Shown here piece by piece: positions 33,961 through 46,500 of a stretch of 64,000 bases of DNA; position 1 is the first letter of the stretch; every line of letters begins with the position of its first letter. The DNA is from Undaria pinnatifida (taxonomy: Eukaryota; Sar; Phaeophyceae; Laminariales; Alariaceae): positions 4,173,124-4,237,123 of the forward strand of contig JABAKD010000006.1 of the NCBI GenBank assembly GCA_012845835.1, in the 5' to 3' direction. Below the pieces are notes generated by a model. That model searched no databases. It was not told the origin of the DNA and saw nothing but the letters and a program-made list of their open reading frames with translations. The position numbers were made by a program, and so were the translations under genes.

Positions 33961-36900
33961 GTCGTCTGTGTGGTATAGTTTTATCTCATCTGTGCGAAGT
34001 GTGTCAGACCCTGCAGAGTCAGCCTCGTGGGAACTTGTACAGACGTGATGAAAGATCCATCGATCAGCGAGAAGGATCAGCGAAAACGATCTGTGTCATC
34101 GTTGCACACGATCAGGGACTCGATCTATCCAACGAGCGCCAGACCTTGCAGATGACTTGTGCTACGGATGAAGAGGGACTTTCGCTATAAAAATATTTCC
34201 GAAGGGCTGGGCTCCCTTTAGAGCCCCCAAAATCCCATCCCATACTAACTTCCAACTAAATTTCCCCCCCCAAAAGGATTTCCCGTTGTAAAGGCGTTCG
34301 CCCATAGAAACCGTCGGAATTTCATTTTAATTTGGCGATGATCAGGTTTTGTATACCTGTAGCCCATCGTGGTTTGTTTCTTCGTCGGGTTGCGCTTTCA
34401 GTTTGCTCAAGAAATAAGTTATTCGGTGAGGCACAATGGAGCACAACGCCTTAAAACTGGAAACCCTTTTTGGGGGACAAATTTGACTTGGATTTAGTAC
34501 AGGGAGGGATTTGGGGGCTCTAAAGGAGTTAAGTCAACAATCTTGCAGGGAAAAAAAGTGCACCTATACCGTAGCGGGTGTCCGGCCAGCCTCGGGCAAG
34601 CCTGTACGGATCACGCAGACCGGTCTAGCCGTGGATAACTAATCTGTGCGATTTTGCGGAAACTTGTACAGAGACGACGCAGACGCAGGTCGATCGATCG
34701 ATCTTGTGAAGATTATCTGTATGACCTGCGCGGAGCAGATACTTTACGGTCGATCCGTGAAAAAAATTTCCGTGCGATTTTGCGGAAACTTGTACAGAGA
34801 CGACGCAGACGCAGGTCGATCGATCGATCTTGTGAAGATTCTCTGTATGATCTGCGCGAGACAGATGTTTTATATTTTACAGGCTTCACCTGCGGGATGT
34901 GGTTGGCCTAAAGCCCCGCGGGTGGCTTCAGTTAAAAGCGGAGACAAAAACTCACGAAAAAAAAAAAGCAAAAAAAAAGTAGCCACCGCCCACGTAACCC
35001 GGCAAGTAGCACCGACTATTTTTCATAGCTGAAACCACTTCATAGCTTGCTTCGTCTACTTCAAAACACGTCAGCCGCGAGCTTGAGCAAATGTAACGGT
35101 CGATACCCACATTTACAAGGCTGCGTGATACTCCGGCCGGCGTGTTTTTCCTGAGGTATTCGTCTTTGAAATATGTAGGTCAACGATTCCTCTGGATGCT
35201 GCCAGGGGCAACATGACAGTTTTACCAAGGGCGATTTCGGTCCAAAATCAGTGATTTTGTATCTATCTGTGTGATCTGTGCCTCACAGAATCAGCTATAT
35301 TGTAGCTGATCTGTGTGAGCTGTACTCACCCGTTCATCACTAGCCCCCTTGTTGTGGGCCCCGATGAAAACGAGGCACAGGGCTCCCGCGGGCGGGTGCA
35401 CGATGCCAAACAACGACATGCCCATGATCACAGTCGCAGCTGTCAGTGCCTTCTGCAGCCACACCATCTGCTGCTTCTCGAACAAGCTCACTGCAATCAT
35501 CTAGATCAGGAAGGCGGTGTGGGGGAGGGGGGGAGGGAGGTGAACTGTCAGGGCATTCTGCAGCCATACCATCTACCGCTTCTCGAACAAAGCTCATTGC
35601 AATCATCTACCTTGAGAACGCGGAATAAGGGGGGGGGGGGGGGGGGGGGGGAGGGTGAGCTGTCAGGGTCTTCTGCAGCCTCACCATCTGCTGCTTCTCG
35701 AACAAGCTCACTGCAATCATCCAAAATCAGGAAGGCGGTATAAGGGGAGGGGGGAGGGGTGAGCTGTCAGGGCATTCTGCAGCCACACCATCTGCTGCTT
35801 CTCGAACAAGCTCACTGCAATCATCTAAAATCAGGACGGCGTTATGGGAGGGGGGGGGGGGAGGGGGGTAAACTCATGCCATGCATGACCGTAGTCTAAA
35901 ATTGGGGCCCGGGGGGGGAGGGTATATGGCCATGGGTTGGGGCGGGTGGAGGGACGTGGGGTGGGGGGGATGTGGGGAGCAGAGGGGGGCGAGAGGTGGC
36001 TAGGGGCGGGGGGTCAAAGGGGACGAGTTTTCGGTGCCATCTTCCATTTGGTCATACCCGGAAGCCCGAGAAAAGACCCTTCTGTATAAAGACTCACCGA
36101 CAACGCGATGGCCAGGGTATGCGCGGAGACGATGATCCTCGGCTGGGCGAAGGGCACTGCCGGAAGTGCGAACATGAGCGTCGACAGCGCTCCGAACGAG
36201 CCGGACAAGACGAACAGGTCCTCCTGTTATCAGCACAGCACAGCACAGCACAGCACAGCGCAGCGAGTATAGGATTTTTGCAAGCGCAAAAGGGTAGGGC
36301 GGGGAGGGGAGGGGGGGGGGGAGACAGGGCGGGAGGGGAGGCGGGAGATAGGGAGGCAGGCGGGAGGGGAAGGAAGGGAGGGGGGCGGAGGGGGAGGGAG
36401 GGGGGGCGGGAGCGGGGGGGGGGGGGGGGGGGGGCGAGGGAGGGGGAAAGGCGGGGCGGGAGTGGGGGAGGCGGGGAAGGGAGAGGCGACGATGTGCACA
36501 GAAGGGGGTAAAATTGTTTCGATTAGCATCAACGGACTATAAATCGGCAAGGCTAATGAAGAGCGCGCCGGTAATGCGCCGGTCGGTGAGTTCAACTCGC
36601 AAAAGACTGGACGAGACAACACACACACCTCCCTGGTACACGTACAGTCTGCGAAAAAAAAAAAAAAAAAAAATGTATAGCGCGCAAAGTTAGAACCGGT
36701 CCACAACAAGCGGTCGGTACGCAAAACACTCCCGGGACAAAGCCAAATCGGTCAGAAAACCCTACACATACCTCCCCTCTCCATCGGATGCTGCCATTCA
36801 TAAGGTTGAATATCATCTCCACCAGGCCGATCGAGATGAATGTTCCCGCCCACGTCACGAACGCGTCGGCCCTGTTGTCGCGCGTCGGCATGTGCACCGG

Positions 36901-37475
36901 GCCACCCTTAGCCTTGGCCGCGTACTGCACGAGCCACGCTCCCAACCCTTCACCCATAGGGCCCTCTGATTGAAGGCTTCTTCGCGAGCTTTCTCGGAAC
37001 AGCACCACGGCAGCCCCCGATGGGATAGCGCCAGACTAAATAAGCATGGAGGGGGTGGGGGGAGGGGTGAGGTGGGGGGGGAGGGGGGGATTTGGGGTTA
37101 AGAGAGGAGCAAGAGGATAGGAGTTGGGGGCATGGGCTTGGAAAACAAATCCGAAGAGCACCCCGCGGCAGCCCCTGATTGGACGGCGATAACGCTACCC
37201 CGAAAGAATGTCAATGTGCAACGATGCAGAGGCGTAGGTAGCGGCGGGGGTGAGGTGGTTGAAACTGGCCACAAAAGACGCAGAACAACCCGCCAACCAC
37301 ACAACTACGTCCGTCAAAACAAAAAAGAAAACAGGCAACCGAACACACTCCTCCACACACCCCTCCCTTCTCTTTCCATCCATTCCCTTCCCTTCCCTGC
37401 CCCTCCCCCCTCTCTCTCCAACCCCCTCCATTAACTCTACCTTCCCACTCCTCTCCTCTCCCCTATTCTTCCCCC

Positions 37476-37511
<36 letters not shown>

Positions 37512-40500
37512 CTCCATCCTCCCCCCTCCTCCGCGTGAAACCCTCAAAGAGTACCACTCACCGGTTCGATAACTGAGCGCTTGCTTTTCTCGATGCTCAA
37601 GTTATATCTAGGTGCTCGGAAGGCGGTGGGGGCGAGAGAAGCCGTCGAGACCACTGTGGTTGTAGATTTTCCCGACTCCATGCTGTCAACCCGGACTACG
37701 TCCATTATCGATTTTCCCGTCAGCTGGTGGTATCTGAAAAACGCAAATGGAAAGACGATTCCCCAAAAATCGGGGGTGGAAAACACGTTATCCCCGTTTT
37801 CAACTAATTGGTCCACAGAAGTTCCTCCCCCCCCCCCCCCCCCCCAAAGACGAGTCATAGAGCATTAAGAGCAGAACCAGGAGTGTACCCACTTGAAACA
37901 AATGTAGGCGTGATAAAGTTGAAATGGCAAAAAGAAGTTAAGACTGCGTCAGAAAAGAGGCTGCCAGCCATAGCTGATAAGGGCTGTATGGGAGAAAATA
38001 ACAAAAGGGCGAGCTGGAATAAGTATGGCACAACGTAGGCGAGAAAACATGGAAGGATTTAGGGGGAGACGAAGAAGAGGTACTGCCTACGGAAAAGTGT
38101 GGCGGGTACAAGACAGAAGAAGTAATTGAAAAGAATAGAAGAAAGGGAAAGGCAGGCGCTGAGAAATAAGGTGAGAGAGAAGCTCTTTTAGACATGTACG
38201 GGGGGTTGAGGGAAGATATTGGAATGAAAACGTATCTGCACGGCCCAATGGACTACGCGAAAAAGATGAAACTGCGATTTCGTGAAGGGGACCTGGACTT
38301 GCCAGAAAGAAGAAAAAGATATACCAGTAGTCGGGAGGAGGAGGACGTGGCTACAAATATGTGCCCGCGTGGCACAACATTAGAGTAGGACTCACATAGT
38401 AGGAGAATGTGAAATATACAAGGAGGAACGGGATGCGTTAGAGGAGGACATGAGGAAATTAGACGTATGTGACATGGAAGAGTCTGGTAGACTAGAGAGT
38501 AGCGAGGGAACGATCGCTATCCTAGGAGATAGATGGTGGCCGCAGACGGCGAAACAGGACGGGGATAGGATAATCAAACAGTTTCTATGTAATATATGGA
38601 AGGGTAATGAGCGCCCAAATGTTGGAGGTGTCTCTATTAGGAGTAGGAACGGTGCTCCGTCTCGAAAGGAATGCGCGGTCAATGGTCCAATGACTAAGGC
38701 AAGCAGCAAATGAGTACGCCCCCCCCCAAGAAAAAAAAAAAGAAGGATGGAACGGATCTTGTCCCCATATTTTTATCGTGAAAATTCGCACATTTCAGCG
38801 GAATGAATATTGATACCGGTAAGCATTTGCCAAAAACCGGGGATGAAAAAACATGTTTTTCACGTTCTTTCGTCGTCACCAGAGTTGAAAAAAAAAAATG
38901 CAGTTTCTGACTAAATGGTCAGGCGTTTGCAAAAAGAAACCGGGGATGCAAACAACTTGTTTCCTCCCGCTTTTTCTTTGGCACTACTATCTGAGACGCG
39001 TGCTACGATAGAGAGGTATACCTTTTTTTGGCGAAAATATTATCTGAATGACGGGGGCTCCTTAACCTAATAATACTATCGTCGGAAAATAAATAAATAA
39101 TACGTAGGCCATTTGTTTTGCATGGTTCTCGTTGTGTACCTAGGCCATGGGATGTATCATCCGCGACAAAGCAGGTTTATTTTCCTCCAAATCAGATCTT
39201 TGGGGGCAGACCTTAAGCTCCCAATTTGAGGAACCCAACAAAAGAAGTGGTGCACCTCTACCTTAGCACACGTCCGTCCTGACATGATACATCACATTCA
39301 TTTTTTCGCATGCTCCAGTCGATCCTACTCTCATCCAGACTGATCCTACGATAGCCCCCCCCCACAAGAAAACCCAGCAGTATTCTTTAACGCACGTTTC
39401 ACGGCTGATCGACACGAGGAAGGGTTCCGTTAAACAAAAAGTCTCCACATGTGTCTTCTTGTTTGAACGATTACGTCGGGGTGGCAAGGGGCAACGTATT
39501 CCAGGAACTACGGCTTCGAGCTGGTTTCAAAACCGGCGATTTCATTGAAGAAAAGTGGGGGGGGGGGGGGGGGGTGCCGTAGAACGACTTATATCGTAGC
39601 ACACCAGTAAGGTTGTGGTACCTGAAAATACAAAAACAAAATGGGGGGCGAAAGCGGGGATTATAACACACTGTTCCCGTTTTCAGTGACACGGTACGGC
39701 GTTTCTCACAAGTAGGGGATATAAACATTATGTCCCCGTATTTTATTTTGTCATCTATGATATCTACTGTATGTTACAGGATTTGGGTCCTACTAGTATA
39801 ATAGTGTAAAGCGAATCGTGGATGCGTCTAACGGCATCGCGTCGATCCGGATTTCGTCTACTACCATTTTTCCGGTCAGCTTAGACTATGCTTTGGGAAC
39901 ATATGCAGGCAGCGATGGTCCCTCTATAGCGCCACTTTCCGTTATAGTGCCGGTTGCCCGATAGAGTGCCTGTGATATCTATCGCTGTGCACAAACGAGA
40001 AAACCCGGGAGTCGTGGCAGTACGCGGAATAGCGTCAGGGGCACTACTGTACAGGCATACCTGGGGGAATGGCTTGAGATCGATTTTTTTCAACGGTCGA
40101 TACTCACCTTTGCAAACCGCGTGATACACCGGCCGCGCGCGATTTTTACAGCTAGATTCATTCCTTTTGGAAGATACACGGTACCACTGTCCGTAAATGT
40201 AATCAACTTTTTAATATTAATATTGGACTAGTATGTTGCTTATATTTCCGGACAGGGTGGTACGTCAACGATTCCCTGGATCAATGCCCTGGATGGTGTC
40301 AGGGTCGTTTATTTAGTTCATGAAGCACTCCGTTCAGGGGTTATGTTACTTGGAACTAGAGACTGAGATCGTACACTACGCAATTCGATGCGAGTCGACG
40401 AGGGAAGAAATATAGTTGAAGTCTTCTCGCGATAAAAATAAAGGCTAGTACCTTGGTGCGAAAGGGGGAGAAGAGCCTGCTTCGTGACCCCGAATCTTGA

Positions 40501-43500
40501 CCCCTTTAGAGTCCCCATAACCCCTCCCTATACTAATATCAAGTAATTTTGTCTCCGAAAACGGGTTTCAGTTGCAAAAGCGTTAAGTACGCCTAGGGAG
40601 GGAGAACGAGAAAAAAAAGTGTGAAGATAGTAGAAGGACTGCGTCAAAAAACAAAACAACCCCCCCCACCCCCCCACTGGTACAGCCGAGGGCGCCCGGA
40701 CAGTCTTTTTCCGACATCTCACATGAGAAATGATTCAGAAAGAACTAACCGGAGCGCTGTGATCGCAGGGCGGTTTAGAAGAAGACAACTTTAGTCTATA
40801 CTTTTTCATTTCTTTCCATCTTTAATCAATTTAGAATATGGAAAATTGCAAAAAAAAAAAAAAACTTGTTTTCTTCTCAACCGTCCTGCGATCACACAGC
40901 AGTGCTCCGGTTCGTCTTCCAACTCTGACCATTTTTTATGTGAGGTGTATGCTATCCCAATCCCCGGGCACCCTCGGTACGGCAGCAGCGGGTACCCCGA
41001 TTCAAGAGAGCCCCGAGACAAAAGCCGAACCAGGCGTTGTTAGATACGCATCGCTCTTATCCGCAGTGTGAAACATACCCGCCCGCCAATACATACAAGT
41101 ATAAGCTCGATATGTATAATGCTTGAAAACGGCTGTGCGAAACCCCGGGGCCTAACTGTAGGGAGGGGATGATGAATAAACATCCCCGGGCCAACACAAA
41201 TGGGAGGTCCAATTTTTTTCATCTATTTGCTTGGTACGGATATTATTAACGAGTCATAGGTTTTATGATAGCAACAATACCGAATGGCCTCAACTCCACA
41301 ATATCGAGCTTGTGGTGTGATTTTGTGTTTTTTCACGTGGAGCTCATATTTGTTGTCGGACTGGTGTGAACTGAACCTTAGCATGGCAACACACGGCGAT
41401 GTGACCGTCCCGTCTACTCTTATCTGGGATGCTCTTGAATCGGGGTATATACATACCAACTGTTAATATACGGCCTCGAAAGTGGAATCGAATAAAGCTA
41501 CGTCGCTACGAAGGAAACGAAAGTGAGTACTCTCCGAGGACCTGCTCAACTGGCAGACCTGCAGGGGTCACTATGTGTCGTCCCCCTTCTTGGCTTTACA
41601 CAACTAACTGCTGCTGCTGAACGGCTGAAATATTTTCTGTGCACCAACCACGCACGTTCAAAGAGCATTACGTACTATTGATAATAACACAGAGAGCGTA
41701 AGAGGTACCCCCCAAGATCAGGGCGGCGACATTGTTACGTCTTCTGAGTTTAAAAGTTGACGATTTTCGTTTCTTCTTCATGTTGAACATGTGCGCGACC
41801 GCTGGTTATAGTATCATCAGCAGCAGAACCGTTGCCGCGCGGTCAAGTTCGAGGACGCGGCACATGCTGACACACACGCACAGATTGTCTATTGCGGCAC
41901 ACGTTCACGTATACATGTGCCATGGCGCGGACAACATGCGTGTGGCTGGCGCAGCCCGTACACACGTTTGGCTTGGTGTTCGCCGAATGCTGCTGGGTTT
42001 GTTCCCCTCCGCGCACCAGGTCATGAGCCAGTTAGACTACAACAGCGGGAGTCCTAATCAAGTCTGCATATCGTACGTATTGCATTCCTCTGCTGTTGTT
42101 GTCGTTTTTCGTTTCTTGTTTTTCTCACCTCTGTCACGAATCGTGCCCTAATCTATTACCAGGTATATCTTCGCACCTGTCCTTTCTCTCTATCCCTCCC
42201 TACATGTATCTCAGGGCCGGGGTCTCCCCCCCCCCCCTCCCCACTACGACAAGCGCCTTCATTTCTAACCGCGAGATCGGTTCGAGAGCACAGCAGTAGT
42301 ACAGCAGCCAATTTTTTATTTATTTATTTTTTCATCCCATCTTTTTTATGTTCGCACTTTTTCTTTCTCCGACGTCTCCCTTTCTAGACTTAACTCGGAT
42401 CCAGCGCAATTAAACAGACCCCCCCCTCCCCCCGTCTCAACCACGGTAGGCGCCTTCATTGTTATCGCGAGAAGGGTGCGAGAGCACATTAGTACAGCAC
42501 TTTCTTTTCCCTCGTCGACTTGCATCGACTAGTAGTACTCGTGATGTGGAGGAACAAAACAGCTCCAGAAGTCGGTTCAACAAAAAAACGAAAATACAAA
42601 ATACCACGGCGTACATAAACACAAGATACGTTTGTTATTCCTATTAAAACATAAACGGTACTTATATTTAATCACAAATGCGTGGACCATATTCCATTTT
42701 GAACTTAAATATAATGACCATTTACATATAAACATGGCGGTTATATGATTCTTAAGTTTATGTACGTATTTGTACAAGATATCCCTTGGGGATCGTGCAG
42801 GTCGGGACGATATCATGCCGGATGAAAGCTAACGAGTACTCTTGCATAGTAGTAGTGGTATCAATCAGGTACTAGCGATACCCCACGACCCCATCTTGGC
42901 AACGAGGCTCACCAGTGCTGGGCTCGGCCGGGACGACTGCCTCCGCTTTTCTTCTCTCGATGATGATGCCAAGAAGGTACGGCTTGCTTTTATATAGCCA
43001 GGAGCTGCCCGTATGCATGTGTCTCCCCGCGAATGTATCCTATATCGTACCCATACACCTTCATCGACTGGTAGACCAGACAGAAGACAAGTTCAAAGCT
43101 TTCTCCTGGCGACGTGATGGACGCAGCAACCCAGCTTCCAGCAGCAACAGCAGCAGGAGCAGCGCTCGACAGAGATAGACGACAGCACCACTTTTTTTTG
43201 TGGTTGCTGTGTTGCTGTGCTCTGGTTCCACGTATATGCACGCCTGCTCTTCTCGTGCTTGTACACGATGACCGCTGCTGTACAGCTAGCTGCTCCGACG
43301 CGCTCTCGTATACCAGGTACCAGTAGTAGGTGTTTTCGAGAGGTGCTGTACGAGCGAGTAGTCTCGAACGGGTCTACCGAAAAAAACTTATGATAGGACG
43401 CGGCATGACGGCACGCACAAAAATTCCTACCGTCATCGTAGACTAGAATTTGATTGCGCCGCCTGTTCGATATGTTGCCATCGCACGTAAAAACACCAAC

Positions 43501-46500
43501 CGCCGTTGCGTTTTTTTCTCTTCAACAACAGGATCAACAACCACCAACATGACGACCAAAACAACGGCAGCCAACAAGTACCTTGCAACTACTCGCAGCA
43601 ACCACAGCAATGGTGTGCGTTGTGCCGTTTGGCCGTGAGCTGTCCCATCCAATGGTCCCATCCATGTATCACACGCCATCAACTAAAATAGCAACACCTC
43701 AAATAATATCATCATCCATCATTCGGCTAGCCTACGGTTGGTTCTCACTACCTGGTACTACTTACTGCTTGCTGCTATACAGCGGTATATATACATACGT
43801 CGTCAGCTACACCTGGAGCTGTGAGTTCGACCTCGGCCATTCATTGTCTCCTTGCCAACACCACCACCAGCTCGACGCGTGCTACGACAGAGAGAGGCGC
43901 ACCACTTTGTTTCTGAGGTTCCTCAATTTGGGAGCTCTCCAAAATACCGATTTGGAGAAAAATAAAACTGCTACGTATCGGATGAAAAATTCCATGGCCT
44001 ATAGTAGGGTACACGACGAGAATCAGGCGAAAAAAATGGCCGATTTCCGACGATTTTGAGTTAAGGAGCCCCGCCATTCAGAAAATATTTCGGACGAAAA
44101 GTGCTACCTCGATCGTAGCACGCGTCCAACAACTGTTGGATTAAATCGGTTATGCGAAGAATAATGTGCTCCCAGCAGCCCAGTCTCAGGGCGCGAGCTT
44201 CACTGCAACACACAGTGTGAAGAAGATGGTATATAGATGTCTTTATTAGCTGGTCCCGGATGCTGATAAGAGGGAAAGAGATGGAGTGAGGCGAGTGGGC
44301 GAAGCCATCTCGCTCCACACCAGGCAATATTCTCAACGCCCCAAATTCCCAAATACTACAGGTGCTACATTCTCATATTTCCACGTGTTCCTAGATTGGT
44401 TCCAGGAACAGTCTACAAGGACCTTCGGGACTATTCCACGTGTCCTTCCCATGCTATAATATTCCGCAATGCACCGTCGGGTAATCCGACAATACCCCGT
44501 CGGACGATCCTTCGTGACCATCGTTGTTCCTACTTTGTTCGTTGAGACAAGCTATATCGAACAACAACAACAACAGGATCAACAACCAACAGCCTCTCGC
44601 AACAGCGACAAACCTCTGCTGCTAACTGTTGTTGTGTGCGTTTAGTATGCCGTGCGAGCTCTCCATCCACATGCACACTTCTTTCAACCAACCCAGTGTG
44701 AATGAATTCGATCCGGTAGGCTACCTATCGCTAAACCACGACAAACCACCGCCGTATACAACAGAAAAGAAGGATACACAGCATAATAATCATGTACACC
44801 CCCCCCCCCCCGCTGGTAGGCGAGATGTCATGAGATGATGAGAATGAGAAATGAGAAATGAGACACACCAGACACACACCTGGTGGTAGTAGAAGACTAG
44901 ACTATATAGGCGAGAGATGGAATGATGAGAACGAGGAACGAGTACCAACAACGCAGCTTGCAAAGATGAGTATTGACCTGAAATTCGTCGAACTCACGGC
45001 TGACATCCTTGAAAATGAGTTACAAAATGATAGTGTGAGTGCAGAGAAGAGAAGTGAGAAGCAAGTGAGAGTTTTTTCCGTGTAGATATAAAATATTTGG
45101 GAAGATCGTCGACATCTTTTTTCCATGTACCACCAAACCAAAACCAGGTATTTGCGAAGATCGCGTCGATCGAGATCTTCTCAAAACCACAATATTAATA
45201 CCAATAATAATTGTTTTGGAAGATCGTCGAGATCTTTCACTCGATGTACATGTATGTGTGTATGTATGTGCTGAAATATACCACAGCGAGATCTTTTCAT
45301 GGATTGAAGTAGATAGACCCATCGCTCGGCGTTTTGCTTGCGATCAGTCCAGCAGGGGAGAGTCATCCCACGGCCGTCTATAGGGGTTTGCACTTCTTGG
45401 GCCTGGCATTTCCGGCCGGTTGAACTCCTCAAGCGAGAAACTACCGGCTACTAGTCTAGTACTTTTACGAGTATAAATTTATATTTGTTTCAAGACTATC
45501 AAAATGTAGCGCATCAAGTAATTTTGTCGGATTGCTTGTGTTAGGGACTTGAGTGGGGTATTAGTCCGTTTGACCACTTGCAAAAGGTTAACCAATAGCT
45601 TACCCAAACTAAGCCTTGTAACACTCTCCCCCCCTGAAACGGCGGGATAGCAGGTCGGCCGGATATACGGGCGGACCTGTCAATATATCCAAGCCGTTTC
45701 ATTTCCTGGGTATACCGGGGAGAGTATTTTTTAAGTTCGCCATGGGAAAATCTGAAAAAGTTTATTATGGTGGATGTGGGGATCGAACCCACGACCCAGA
45801 AACCCATGGTCTGTCGACGACGCCATTTGTTAAGGACTATAGTGGGGTATTAGTCCGTTTGACCACTTGCAAAAGGTTAACCTATAGCTTACCCAAACTA
45901 AGCCTTATAACACTGGCCCATTTTTATACGGTTGGCTGCGCGATCCTTCACTGTGCTCCCCCCCTACACTGCACCTGAGGTAAATGCTGCCCGTTTTGGT
46001 GCGACGAGTGTCAGCGTGTTGGGTGACCTTTCACTGTGCCCCCCCCCTACACTACACCTAGGGTAAATGCTGCCCGTTTTGGTGCGATGAGTGTCAGCGT
46101 GTTGGGCGATCTTACACTGTGCTCCCCCCCTACCTCTCCCCCCCTGAAACGGCGGGATAGCAGGTCGGCCGGATATACGGGCGGACCTGTCAATATATCC
46201 AAGCCGTTTCACTTCCTGGGGATACCGGGGAGAGTATTTTTCAAGTTCGCCATGGGGAAATCTGAAAAAGTTTATTATGGTGGATGTGGGGATCGAACCC
46301 AAGACCCAAAAACCCATGGTCTGTCGACGACGCCATTTGTTAAGGTATTAGTGGGGTATTAGTCCGTTTGACCACTTGCAACTGGTTAACCAATAGCTTA
46401 CCCAAACTAAGCCTTATAACACTTGCGCGATTAATCCCTTCACAACTGGAAACCCGTTTTGGGGACAAATTTACTTGAACTTAGTATAGGGAGGGATTTG

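Noticed and set aside
35972..36511. 179-codon Gly/Arg-rich plus ORF
   Set aside because: Overlaps exon 6 of gene 2 in antisense and consists mostly of the G/GGA tract.
36825..36973. Separate plus-strand gene overlapping exon 5
   Set aside because: The minus strand shows a phase-consistent exon with HPP context; the plus frame is its shadow.
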